From Methylobacterium durans (lineage in GTDB: Bacteria; Pseudomonadota; Alphaproteobacteria; Rhizobiales; Beijerinckiaceae): a stretch of 64,000 nucleotides of DNA. The stretch lies in contig NZ_CP029550.1 of NCBI RefSeq assembly GCF_003173715.1, forward strand, positions 5,007,501 through 5,071,500. Direction: 5' to 3'. The translations under genes and the position numbers were made by a program. The notes under the pieces are model-generated. The model had not been told where the DNA came from, ran no database searches, and saw nothing but the letters and a program-made list of their open reading frames with translations. Below are positions 51,147 through 59,581 of this stretch, piece by piece. Numbering within the stretch: position 1 is the first letter of the stretch; every line of letters begins with the position of its first letter.

Positions 51147-51668
51147 TCAGGTCAGGCGAAGCACCACGTGGACCGCCTCCGCCTCACGCCGCCTGCCGAG
51201 CGGCAACCCGCAGCGCTCGAACAGCTTCAGCATCGGGGCATTGCCCGGCAGGATCTCCGCGGTCAGTTCCGCGAGCCCGCTCCTGCGGGCGATGTCGACG
51301 AGGTGCCGCATCAGCGCGGCGCCGACGCCCCGGCCCTGGTAGTGGTCGATCACGGTGAACGCCACCTCGGCCTGACCAGGCTGCGTCACGACATAGCGCG
51401 CGCCGCCGACGATCACGCGCTCTCCATCCTCGTCCACGGTCGCCACGAGGGCCACGTGACTCGTGAAGTCGACGTTGAGGAAGAAGGCGATCTCCTTGTC
51501 GGTGAAGTGTCGCTTTGCGCCGAAGAAGCGGCGATAGAGCGACTGGGCGCTGGTGTGGTCAACCGCGGCCAGCAATCCCGCGCGGTCGTCCGGCCTCAGC
51601 GCGCGGATCTCCAGCGTGAGCCCACCGCGCAGGCGCTCGACGACCGAATAGTGCGATAGGTCATCCAT
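51147..51668 (-). CDS. GNAT family N-acetyltransferase
   Basis: 173 aa. Acetyl-CoA-binding GNAT fold: N-terminal 'RALRPDDRAGLLAAVDHTSA' with SLYRRFFGAKRHF (the pattern of GNAT proteins associated with Pat/AcuA-like or acetyl-CoA synthetase regulation), 'AEVAFTVIDHYQGRGVGAAL' providing the R/Q-x-x-G-x-G/A loop, and 'AEILPGNAPMLKLFERCGLP'. The start at 51668 (MDDLSHYSVVERL) overlaps the stop of the preceding small secreted protein gene by 8 bases. Its substrate is unknown. It is the last gene of an araC-led run. Confidence 0.85.
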   Translation of the reverse strand: MDDLSHYSVVERLRGGLTLEIRALRPDDRAGLLAAVDHTSAQSLYRRFFGAKRHFTDKEIAFFLNVDFTSHVALVATVDEDGERVIVGGARYVVTQPGQAEVAFTVIDHYQGRGVGAALMRHLVDIARRSGLAELTAEILPGNAPMLKLFERCGLPLGRRREAEAVHVVLRLT

Positions 51669-51906
51669 GGCGGCCACGGCGTCCCGAACCCGCCGGGGAG
51701 GAGACCCGCGCGTCCTCCACACGGCCGACGACGAGCTTGTGATCGGCATGGAGCCGGCGGCCGCGGAGCGTCGGCACCAGCGAGGCGGCGCCGATCCGCA
51801 TGCGCGCATCCGCCCGGTCCAGAAGAGGCGTGCGGGCGTCCTGCGCGCTCGCCTCCCCGGCGAGCATCACGAGGGCGCAGGCCCAGGCACGAACGTGCTG
51901 CTGCAT
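51661..51906 (-). CDS. small secreted protein (81 aa)
   Basis: Signal peptide (MQQHVRAWACALVMLAGEAS) with cleavage after ASA, mature part basic with 'GRRLHADHKLVVGRVEDARV', a possible PRC-barrel-like strand set. The ATG follows GGAGGGACACGGG, a strong ribosome-binding site. It begins within the last 40 bases of the araC gene and overlaps the GNAT gene by 8 bases, suggesting coupled translation of all three. Function unknown. Confidence 0.5.
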   Translation of the reverse strand: MQQHVRAWACALVMLAGEASAQDARTPLLDRADARMRIGAASLVPTLRGRRLHADHKLVVGRVEDARVSSPAGSGRRGRHG

Positions 51907-53051
51907 CCCGTGTCCCTCCTCCCGAACGCGCGACGCTCCTCAGGACCTTCGCCGCGCTGCGTCTCTGGTCGGTTCGCCCGGCGCCATGCACTTGGCGTCG
52001 TGCCCGACCAGCGGCGGAAGGCGTGCGTGAAGGCGGCAGGCTCGGAGAAGTCGAGGCAGCCGGAGATCTGTGCCAAGCTCATGCTGGTGTCGGCGAGCAG
52101 TTGCTTGGCCGCCCGAAACTGCGCCTCGCTGGCAAGACGCCGGAAGCTGGTGCCCTCGGCCCGCAAGCGGCGGCTCAAGGTGCGGCGGGTCACCAGCCTC
52201 AGGCGCGCCACGCGCTCTGCCGTGCAGCGTTGCCGGGTCACCGCGGTCTGGAGATACTCGCGAAGCTTGTCCGTCAGCGTGGTGACCTGATCGGCCTCAA
52301 GCCGGCGGATGCGGTCCTCTAGCCTTCGACGGACGGCTGGGTCCGCACCCGCGTTCTGCTGCTCCAAGAGCTCGGCAGGGAACACCAGGGCGGCCGCTTC
52401 CTGATCGAAGCGGACAGGTCCTCTGAAGAAGCCGATGTATGGGGCTGTGTCGAGGGGCGCGGATCGCGGCAGCAGCACCTCCAGCGGCGCCCAGGCGGCT
52501 CCGCACAGCCCCCTCAGAAGGGTGGTCACTGTGGCGAGCGCTCGCTCCAGTTGCAGAGCCGCGCCCTCGGCCTCGGGCTCATGCGGCGCGTAGCTGAGCA
52601 CCGCGGTGTCGTCGTAGACACCGAGGCCGATGACGGCTCCCCGGTCGCGCACACGCGCATGCGCTTCCAGAGCCCGCAGGGCGTCACCCACCGAGGCAGA
52701 GTGGCGGAGCAGTCGGCCGAGGAGGCCGAGCGAGGCCAGGGTGGTTCGCTGCCCGACCAGCAGCCCGAGATGCGCGCAGCGCGTGCGCTCAGCCGCTAGA
52801 GCGATCAGGCGGCCGATCACGGTGAAGGGGACGGGCTTGCTGCTGCCGTCAAAGAGGCGGGGATCGAGGTTTGCTTCACCGAGGAGGCTGTCGAGATCCG
52901 CGCCGAGTTCTACCAGGACGGTGTGGAGCGCCCGCACCACGTCAGGATGAATGAAGCCGATGGAAGGAGCCTCCTCAGCCCCGTCAGAACTCTCGGCCGT
53001 AGCCGCCCCATTCGAGCCGCCGTTGGTGCGTTGTCCGACAGAGGAGAGCAT
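51867..53051 (-). CDS. AraC family transcriptional regulator
   Basis: 394 aa. The N-terminal two thirds match the arabinose-binding-like (OruR/ArgR-type) sensor domain: IHPDVVRALHTVLVELGADL, FTVIGRLIALAAERTRCAHL, GLLVGQRTTLASLGLLGRLL. The C-terminal AraC HTH pair occupies ~275-365: CTAERVARLRLVTRRTLSRR, LRAEGTSFRRLASEAQFRAA, KQLLADTSMSLAQISGCLDF, SEPAAFTHAFRRWSGTTPSA. The start at 53051 (MLSSVGQR) has AGGAGG at a spacing of 8; an ATG two codons earlier is too near it. A 30-residue basic tail follows the HTH. It leads a run with a secreted protein and GNAT gene, which it may control. Confidence 0.88.
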   Translation of the reverse strand: MLSSVGQRTNGGSNGAATAESSDGAEEAPSIGFIHPDVVRALHTVLVELGADLDSLLGEANLDPRLFDGSSKPVPFTVIGRLIALAAERTRCAHLGLLVGQRTTLASLGLLGRLLRHSASVGDALRALEAHARVRDRGAVIGLGVYDDTAVLSYAPHEPEAEGAALQLERALATVTTLLRGLCGAAWAPLEVLLPRSAPLDTAPYIGFFRGPVRFDQEAAALVFPAELLEQQNAGADPAVRRRLEDRIRRLEADQVTTLTDKLREYLQTAVTRQRCTAERVARLRLVTRRTLSRRLRAEGTSFRRLASEAQFRAAKQLLADTSMSLAQISGCLDFSEPAAFTHAFRRWSGTTPSAWRRANRPETQRGEGPEERRAFGRRDTGCSSTFVPGPAPS

Positions 53052-53231
53052 AGCCATATCCTCCTGCCGCCAGATGATCCGATGCAGAGATCCGTGCTTG
53101 ATCAAATGGGACAGGAGAATTCATTCTTTGACTGTGACCGCCCTCGGTTCGTTTTTCGCAATACGGTGTGATGTGTCACCCTGAGGGCGCTGATATCTCT
53201 CGTGCTCGGACGATACGCTCCAGCTGCGGCG

Positions 53232-53579
53232 TCAGTGCTTTGCGTCCGTCCTGTGGCCGTTGACGCTGGTGAGGTCCGCGCTCGGCGTGGCGGGTGCCAC
53301 CCCGTCGAAGATCGTCTTGATGACCCGGGCGACGCTGGCCCCCACCTCCGGCGGTTGGATCGACCGCGCCCGCTCAACAGCCTCCGCCCTTAGGGCGTCG
53401 TGGTCTACGAGGCCAAGACGCTCCAGCTCGTGCAGCAGAAGCGCATTCATCACCAATCCCGCGATGGTCTGATGGGCCGTCGCCGCCAGGGCTTTCCCGG
53501 TCTGATTTACACTCTCCGCCTGGGTCAGAGCCAGTTCGGTCAGCTGCTCGTTGGTGAAGGGGGCGCCGATGTCGCTCAT
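53232..53579 (-). CDS. hypothetical protein (115 aa)
   Basis: Helical soluble protein, opening MSDIGAPFTNEQLTELALTQ, with the segments AATAHQTIAGLVMNALLLHE and LVDHDALRAEAVERARSIQP, and ending GHRTDAKH. There is no signal or membrane segment and I do not recognise it. The start at 53579 is the first Met before normal composition; an earlier start would add a 43-residue Arg/Leu-rich leader. It lies between the araC regulator and an IS630 relic; the next ~295 bases hold no gene. Confidence 0.55.
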   Translation of the reverse strand: MSDIGAPFTNEQLTELALTQAESVNQTGKALAATAHQTIAGLVMNALLLHELERLGLVDHDALRAEAVERARSIQPPEVGASVARVIKTIFDGVAPATPSADLTSVNGHRTDAKH

Positions 53580-53873
53580 ACTATGCCCGCGCCGCAGTAG
53601 CGCCTTAACCTCGAATGTACCGTTCGGCAGCGGACCAACGATTGGCCAACGCAGGATCAGAACTCTCCTTCTTTCTGCCAGTTCTGCGTGGGCTGCTTGA
53701 TCGAACAAGACCTGATCATCGTTCGAGCGTCTTTATAGGCTCGCAAGCAGCGCGTCAGGGGGTAAGGGTCAGATCTGGGGCCTGACAAGCTCTGCAGCGG
53801 GCAGCCGCTCAACCCCGTGTCGGCTTATGAAAGCTGAACATGTCTCATTCCATAAGGCTAGAGCTGTTCCCGG

Positions 53874-54842
53874 TCACATAGCGACGGCCAAGCCGTCCTC
53901 GCATCCGGCTGCAGCGAGGTAGTTGCGGCACTCCTGCGGGATGAAGCGGATGAAAGCCTGCCGGATTGCCGCCCAGAGATCCGCGATGGTGCGAGCTGCC
54001 GCTTTGCGCAGCAGCGCCTTGAGCTTGGCAAAGGCCTGCTCAATCGGGTTGAGATCGGGGCTGTAGGACGGCAGGTACATGAGCCGGGCTCCGGCTGCCT
54101 CGATCGCGGCCTGCACGCCTGCGACTTTGTGGGCGGGCAGGTTGTCCATGACGACGATGTCGCCCGGCTGCAGCACCGGGATTAGGGTCTCGGTGACATA
54201 GCTGCGAAAGTGCCTGCCGTTGGTGAGGCCATCCAACAGCGCGGTGGCGCACAGCCCGTGGGTAGCGCAGGACGGCCGTGACGGTGGTGGTTTTGAAGTG
54301 CCCCTGCGGCGCCGCAAGCCGGCAGCGCTCGCCGCACGGAGCCCAGCCATAGCGGCGCGCCATGTTGGTGGCTGCGCCCGCCTCGTCCAAGAATACGAGT
54401 TGGTCCGGATCGAGCTCCGGCTGAGCCTCGAACCGAGCCTCGCGGGCAGCCCGTACGTCGGCGCGCTCCTGCTCAGATGCGTGCGTCGCCCCTTTTTCCA
54501 GGTGATCCCGTGCCGCTGGACGAAGCGCGACAGGCCGCTCGTGCTGGTCTGCACGCCCCGCTCAGCCAAGCGGTCGCGCAGCTCACGCAGGAAGAGACGC
54601 GGCTCGTGGCTAGAGGTCGCCAGGATCAGCGCGGCATGCGCCTCGATCTGCTTCGAGGTGTGATCGCCGCCCATGGGCTTGGGGGCGAGTTGGCCCTCGT
54701 GGCGGAAGCGCTCCGACCAGCGGCTGGCGCTGGACACGCTGACCCCGAAGCGAGCGGCGGCGCGACGGCAGGAGGCACCCGCCGCCACGGCAGCCACGAC
54801 ACGCTCGCGCAGGTCCACAGACAGGGGCGAAGGCATGGGCAA
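53874..54842 (-). pseudogene. IS630-family transposase with two compensating frameshifts
   Basis: From 54842 the HTH part is normal (PLSVDLRERVVAAVAAGASC, RAAARFGVSVSSASRWSERF). After WKKG near 54495 one G is missing, so 54490-54265 is read out of frame; the true sequence (SEQERADVRAAREARFEAQP, LVFLDEAGAATNMARRYGWA) with the first catalytic Asp is in another frame. Near 54265 a second change restores the frame, and the end is normal: DIVVMDNLPAHKVAGVQAAI (second Asp) and SYSPDLNPIEQAFAKLKALL (Glu). The frame is open throughout but the product lacks a correct first third of the DDE domain, hence inactive. Confidence 0.85.
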
Positions 54843-54980
54843 TCTCCTTCACCCGTCAACGCCCCACCCGCAAACCCGTCTCAAGCAGCGCGGGACCTGC
54901 TCTATGTGTCTGTGAAATCGAGGCCGCATGCCGCTAAAGCCGCGGGCAATGATCCCAACGAGGGCATTTTCTCTCTTGTT

Positions 54981-54998
54981 TTCCCTGTTAGCAGGGAA
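54981..54998. repeat. short perfect hairpin
   Basis: TTCCCTG-TTAG-CAGGGAA, a 7-bp stem with a 4-base loop. No T-tract follows on either strand, so terminator function is unlikely. It lies in a non-coding stretch (54843-55094) next to the IS630 relic. I see no gene in that stretch. Confidence 0.5.
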
Positions 54999-55094
54999 GG
55001 GGAGGTAGAGACCGGCTCGCAGACGACTGCGTGCACCACCAGGCATTCTGCGCGAAACGCGCCATTTCCGAGCACACCAGAGATCGTCGGGATC

Positions 55095-55334
55095 TCAGAT
55101 CCTTGGCCGGATGCGAGCAATTCTCGCGCCCGCTCTCCCGCCCCCTTTAGAGGCCGTCGGGTACCGCTCGGCAGGCCGCGTCTCGCGCGCTCTCTGATCA
55201 GCTTCCGCGTCCGCCGAACCCTCATGCCAGGAGACCGGTTCGCTGGAGACGCTGTTCGCCGCGCTGAGACAGGCCAGCTCGCTCTCCACGGCCTGCATTC
55301 GCGACCAGACTTCTCTCGCGAACGGAGCGGACAT
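55095..55334 (-). CDS. hypothetical protein (79 aa), doubtful
   Basis: ATG 55334 opens MSAPFAREVWSRMQAVESEL, ACLSAANSVSSEPVSWHEGS, with normal composition for ~55 residues and then an Arg/Gly-rich end (ASKGGGRAGARIARIRPRI). I do not recognise it. It may be real only in its first part. No clear ribosome-binding site is seen. The region 55335-55625 is otherwise empty. Confidence 0.35.
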   Translation of the reverse strand: MSAPFAREVWSRMQAVESELACLSAANSVSSEPVSWHEGSADAEADQRARETRPAERYPTASKGGGRAGARIARIRPRI

Positions 55335-55625
55335 GTTTACGTCCCGAGGGACCGCTTTGGCATCGCTGCGTGAGGCGACCTTGAACCAGGGCGGCCACCG
55401 CGTGAAGGCGATGGGCCGGGTGCAGCCGGCCATTGAGCAGATTCAAGCCGGCATCGGGTGTGCAAATCAGCAGGGTGGAGGCGCCGCGCCCAGATCGCGT
55501 GCTGCGGCGATCCAGGCTCGCAAATCAGGGCGGCGGTGTTCAGCGACCGCCCTGCCGCCGACGACAGGTTCCGGCTGCGGCGACCGTTGTCCGGCAGCCG
55601 GTGCCACTGCTCTTCGAGAAAAGCT

Positions 55626-55982
55626 TCAATCGCGTCGGGTTCGAGCCAGCCACACGAGGGGAACGAGCGTTGCGGCGACGAGCAGCGCTGCGGACACGAG
55701 TCCGGCAGGCGTTGCCCGAGCCGTTGCCCGAAACGCGATCGATTGGCCGATCGTGAGATCGACCGTCGCTCTCATCTCCTCCGGGTGGGGAGCGGCAGTT
55801 GCGGAGGCGAGTTCCGCCTCCGAGGCAGACAGGCGATCAATCGCGCGCATCGTCCATTCCTCAAGCGATCTGAGGTTCCGCACCTCGATATCATGCGGTC
55901 GGTCGACGGTGTGTTGGCTTGGGTCCGCCCGAAGAGCCAGAATCGCGAATCCGCCGAAGCCGATGCCGATGCTCGCGCTCAC
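55626..55982 (-). CDS. hypothetical membrane protein (118 aa)
   Basis: GTG start. A hydrophobic N-terminus (MSASIGIGFGGFAILALRAD), a soluble helical middle (VRNLRSLEEWTMRAIDRLSA, SEAELASATAAPHPEEMRAT) and a C-terminal transmembrane helix (GLVSAALLVAATLVPLVWLA) with a basic end, giving two membrane anchors around a periplasmic or cytosolic helical region. Unrecognised. Upstream sequence to 56052 is unremarkable. Confidence 0.5.
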   Translation of the reverse strand: MSASIGIGFGGFAILALRADPSQHTVDRPHDIEVRNLRSLEEWTMRAIDRLSASEAELASATAAPHPEEMRATVDLTIGQSIAFRATARATPAGLVSAALLVAATLVPLVWLARTRRD

Positions 55983-56052
55983 CAGGGGGAGGACGGGTTA
56001 GACGATAGGTGACAGACGCTCCGCATGGATCGACCTCTGCCGTTGCGTACCG

Positions 56053-56256
56053 ATGGCAACCCCGATCCCCACCGAACCGGTCCCGGAACTGACGCCTCGT
56101 CCGTGGACGCTACCGCAGGCAGAGCAGGCCTGCCGATGCCCGAGACCATCCGCAGCAAGGTGGTTGGCATCGGAGATGCCGTGCCGTCCATGGCGTGGGG
56201 AGCGAACGTCGCCGGCCGGGAAATCACTGTACAGAGCCAGCCTGCTTGGTGCGTGA
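56053..56256 (+). CDS. conserved small protein, paralogue of 15016, probably degenerate
   Basis: Opens MATPIPTEPVPELTPRPWTL, matching the frame at 15016 with mainly synonymous DNA differences over 56 bases. After WTLP the two diverge, and this copy becomes Arg/Cys/Pro-rich (CRCPRPSAARWLASEMPCRP), a sign of a frameshift just beyond the shared block. The shared N-terminus is therefore reliable; the rest of the frame is not. Confidence 0.35.
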   Translation: MATPIPTEPVPELTPRPWTLPQAEQACRCPRPSAARWLASEMPCRPWRGERTSPAGKSLYRASLLGA

Positions 56257-56415
56257 AGATCATGACGAGATTTACGATGGTGAAGCGTGATTGTTTTTCA
56301 CGATGCGTATCCTTTCCATCCATCGTTTAACCATGCGGCAGTTTTCAATTTGCCATGGAAGCGCTGTCAATCTTTCATACAAAGAGCGTGATAGGATTGA
56401 CGAAGTTTATCAGCG

Positions 56416-57555
56416 ATGCAGGCCATGAACGCCAAAACTGATCAGGCGCGAGCGTACGTGCAGCTTCTGCCAGGCGATCCTGCACCCTGGTTTCATCAGC
56501 GCTCATCGGGCAATCCGCGCTACGCGTTCGACACGGTCGCCGGTCGCTACGTGGTGCTCTGCTTCTACGGATCCGCCGGCGATGCGCAGGCGCAGCGGGC
56601 CATGACGGCCGTCGCAGCCAATCGCCAGCATTTCGATGATCAGCGGGCGAGCTTCTTCGGCGTCAGCATCGATCCGGCCGACGAAGCGCAGCAGCGGGTT
56701 CGGGAGAGCATTCCCGGCATCCGCTTCTTCTGGGACTTCGACACTGTCGTGAGCCGCCTGTACGGCGCTGCGCCGAAAGCGCCTGCGCAGGATGGGGCGA
56801 CGACCTCAAGGCGCTTCTGGATAGTGCTCGATCCGGCCCTGCGCGTTCTCAGGATCTTCCCGCTCGACGCGCACGCGGCGCTGTTCGCCTACCTTGATCA
56901 GCTGCCGCCGGTCGGACACTCGGCCGGCTTCGAGGTTCAGGCACCCGTCCTCGTGCTGCCGAACGTGTTCGAGCCCGAACTCTGCCGGCACCTGATCGAC
57001 CTCTACGAGCAGCAAGGTGGCTTCCAGAGCGGCTTCATGCGCGAGGTCGACGGCAGGACCGTCGAAGTGCACGATCGCAGCCACAAGGTCCGCAAGGACC
57101 TCATGATCGAGGACGAAGGGCTCACCAAGCAGTTGCAGGCGCGCTTCCTGCGCCGGGTCATCCCGCAGATCGAGAAGGTGCACTGCTTCAAGCCGACCCG
57201 CATGGAGCGCTACCTCGTCGCCTGCTATTCGGCCGAGGACGGCGGCCACTTCCGGGCGCACCGGGACAATACGACGACCGGCACGGCGCACCGCCGGTTC
57301 GCGGTCTCGATCAACCTGAACGCGGAGTTCGAGGGGGGCGAGGTCAGCTTCCCGGAATACGGGCCGCGCAGCTTCAAGCCACCGCCAGGCGGTGCCGTGG
57401 TGTTTTCCTGCTCGCTCCTGCACGCGGTCTCGCGCGTCACGGCAGGGCGCCGCTACGCCTTCCTGCCGTTCCTCTACGATGAGGCCGCGGCCAAGATCCG
57501 CGAGGCCAATGCCGCCAAGCTCGCGGGCGGCAGCGCCTATCGGGCGACGGCATAG
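56416..57555 (+). CDS. redoxin-like / prolyl 4-hydroxylase-type 2OG-Fe(II) oxygenase fusion
   Basis: 379 aa. Residues ~15-160 have a peroxiredoxin/AhpC-TSA fold (LLPGDPAPWF, VAGRYVVLCFYGSAGDAQAQ, FFGVSIDPADEAQQRV, FWIVLDPALRVLRIFPL) but the P-x-x-x-T/S-x-x-C peroxidatic Cys is replaced by the GSAGDAQAQ stretch, so it is probably not a peroxidase. Residues ~180-365 are a P4H-type dioxygenase domain with iron ligands H282-x-D284 (GHFRAHRDN) and distal H336 (LLHAVSRV), and the 2-oxoglutarate-binding Arg in VTAGRRYAF. Such proteins hydroxylate peptides or small molecules. Start at ATG 56416; a second ATG at residue 4 exists. Confidence 0.85.
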   Translation: MQAMNAKTDQARAYVQLLPGDPAPWFHQRSSGNPRYAFDTVAGRYVVLCFYGSAGDAQAQRAMTAVAANRQHFDDQRASFFGVSIDPADEAQQRVRESIPGIRFFWDFDTVVSRLYGAAPKAPAQDGATTSRRFWIVLDPALRVLRIFPLDAHAALFAYLDQLPPVGHSAGFEVQAPVLVLPNVFEPELCRHLIDLYEQQGGFQSGFMREVDGRTVEVHDRSHKVRKDLMIEDEGLTKQLQARFLRRVIPQIEKVHCFKPTRMERYLVACYSAEDGGHFRAHRDNTTTGTAHRRFAVSINLNAEFEGGEVSFPEYGPRSFKPPPGGAVVFSCSLLHAVSRVTAGRRYAFLPFLYDEAAAKIREANAAKLAGGSAYRATA

Positions 57556-57807
57556 CTGAGATCGCCGGCCCTTCCCCGGGCCACATCCCTCCTTGCACAG
57601 GGGGAGCACCACCGATGCGGCACCGGGCCCGCGAGAACCGCCGCATCGAGGCGCGGCACGCATCCGGTCGACGATTGCGTGGGAAAATCCCAGCCCGCAT
57701 CAGCGCGGCCGGCCCGCCTTGGCAGGCTCGGATCGCCCGCGTGCTCTTTCTGGCAGAGTGCGATCGGTTGGCCCGTATCGAGCCTGCTGCTAGGTCTGCC
57801 ACGCGGC

Positions 57808-59136
57808 GTGGCTCGGGAGGCGAAGATTTCGGACGACGGTCTGGGGACGATTCTGGGGCTCATCGCGGTGCTCCTGCTCGTGCTCGCAAATGGGTTCTTC
57901 GTGGCCTCCGAGTTCGCCCTCGTGGCCGTCCGCAGGAGCCGTGTCGCCGAACTCGTCAACGAGCGGCGGACGAACGCCAAGGCCCTGCTCTGGGCCACCG
58001 ACCACCTCGACGCACACCTCGCCGCGACCCAGCTCGGCATCACCATCTCGTCCCTGGCGCTGGGCTGGGTGGGCGAGCCGGCCCTCGCCCACCTGATCGA
58101 GCCGGCCCTGTCGTGGCTGCCGGAGATGATCTCCGCGGCCGCCGCCCACACCGTCGCGGTGATCATCTCCTTCGTCATCATCACGGCGCTGCACATCGTG
58201 CTCGGCGAGCTCGCGCCGAAGAGCCTCGCGCTCCAGCGCAGCGAGCGCACGGCGCTCGCCGTCATTCGGCCGCTCGGCCTGTTCCTGCTGGTCTTCCGCC
58301 CCGCCATCCTGTTCCTGAACGGGCTCGGCAACGGCGTGCTGCGCCTGTTCGGCTTGCAGCCGGGCCACGGCGAGGGCGGTCAGCACTCGACGGCCGAGCT
58401 GAACCTCCTCGTCGAGGCGAGCCGCGAGGCCGGGCTGATCCGCGAGGCGCAGCAGGAGGCGGTCGAGCGCATCTTCGACCTCGGCGAGCGCCGCATCCGC
58501 GAGATCATGACGCCGCGCCACGAGATCGAGTGGGTCGACCTTGAGGATGGGCCGGATCGCATCCGAGAAGAAGTGCGAGCCTGCAACCATGGGCAGGTCG
58601 TCGTCAGCCGGGGCACCGTCGACGAGGTCGTCGGCGTCGTGCGCAAGCAGGATCTGCTCGACCAGTTGCTCGACGGGGGCTCGTTGGACCTGCGCGTCGC
58701 CGCGCAGCCGCCCATCGTGGTGCACGAGGCCATGTCTGTGCTGGCCGTGCTGGAGACCTTCCAGAGGAAGCCGGTGCAGATGGCCATCGTGGTCGATGAA
58801 TACGGCAGCCTGGAGGGCATCGTCACGGCCACCGACCTGTTGGAGGCCATCGCGGGCGAGATCCCGGAGCCGGGCGACGAACCGGCCGTGGTCGAGCGGA
58901 AGGACGGCTCGTTACTGATCGACGGCATGATGCCCGCCGAGGACGCGTTCAAACGCCTCGATCTGCTCGGCGAGCCAGAGACGGGCGACTTCCACACGCT
59001 GGCGGGCTTCGTCATCTCTCAACTCGGCCACATCCCGGCGGTGGGCGACAGCGTCGAGGTGCATGGCTGGCGCTTCGAGGTCGTCGACATGGACGGCCGG
59101 CGCATCGACAAGGTGCTGGCCCACCCCCTGATCTGA
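57808..59136 (+). CDS. CNNM/CorC-HlyC family protein with CBS pair
   Basis: 442 aa. N-terminal DUF21 membrane domain with about four helices (LGLIAVLLLVLANGFFVASE, FALVAVRRSRVAELVNERRT, HTVAVIISFVIITALHIVLG and LGLFLLVFRPAILFLNGLGN), then a CBS pair (REIMTPRHEIEWVDLEDGPD; EAMSVLAVLETFQRKPVQMA) and a C-terminal CorC_HlyC transporter-associated domain (GDFHTLAGFVISQLGHIPAV). Family members are putative magnesium or heavy-metal transporters/regulators. The GTG at 57808 is chosen because the frame upstream to 57679 is Arg-rich and unlike the family; the exact start is uncertain. Confidence 0.8.
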   Translation: MAREAKISDDGLGTILGLIAVLLLVLANGFFVASEFALVAVRRSRVAELVNERRTNAKALLWATDHLDAHLAATQLGITISSLALGWVGEPALAHLIEPALSWLPEMISAAAAHTVAVIISFVIITALHIVLGELAPKSLALQRSERTALAVIRPLGLFLLVFRPAILFLNGLGNGVLRLFGLQPGHGEGGQHSTAELNLLVEASREAGLIREAQQEAVERIFDLGERRIREIMTPRHEIEWVDLEDGPDRIREEVRACNHGQVVVSRGTVDEVVGVVRKQDLLDQLLDGGSLDLRVAAQPPIVVHEAMSVLAVLETFQRKPVQMAIVVDEYGSLEGIVTATDLLEAIAGEIPEPGDEPAVVERKDGSLLIDGMMPAEDAFKRLDLLGEPETGDFHTLAGFVISQLGHIPAVGDSVEVHGWRFEVVDMDGRRIDKVLAHPLI

Positions 59137-59265
59137 GACGGGCGGCTCCCCGCACGGGGCTGGCACCTGTCTTGGAGGGGAAGAACGGCCGCGGTGCCCA
59201 CCCCGGCCATAAATTCCCGCGGCTTCGCATGACCCGGATGGCCGCAGCCAGGCCCGGCGCGTGAT

Positions 59266-59375
59266 GGGCTCGCCGATGAGGTCTGCGACGAGCCCCGTCT
59301 CTTGGACCCCGTTGCCTTCGGCGAGGCCGAGGACGTCCTCGACGCCGAGGTCGCGTCCTGTGCGGCCGAGACCTG
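59266..59375 (-). pseudogene. integrase 3'-end relic with hairpin, direct repeat of 7791-7870
   Basis: The hairpin (GGGCTCGCCGATGA..., 59266-59295) is followed by DNA that, read on the minus strand, gives (L)GVEDVLGLAEGNG, clearly matching the LGVDVEDALVLAEGTEI end of the recombinase at 7827. The stop codon and upstream sequence are no longer recognisable. Orientation is the same as at 7.8 kb. The rest of 59137-59581 has no gene. Confidence 0.6.
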
Positions 59376-59581
59376 CTGCAGCTCGAGGGCACGAATGGCG
59401 CCGGGCCTACGCCCGGCGTTTCACAATGGGCGCCCGGCAGCGCCCTGCGACCTTCTGCGTAGGGAACGATACATCGGTGAAAGCGCTGCCGTCTGGCACT
59501 GCGCGATGATTGCGCGCAATCGTTCATCATCGTGGTTCGAGGCAGGACGGGCTCGGGTCATAAGCAGGAGATCCGCACCGG

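Noticed and set aside
54981..54998. hairpin as a transcription terminator
   Set aside because: No T-tract follows on either strand.
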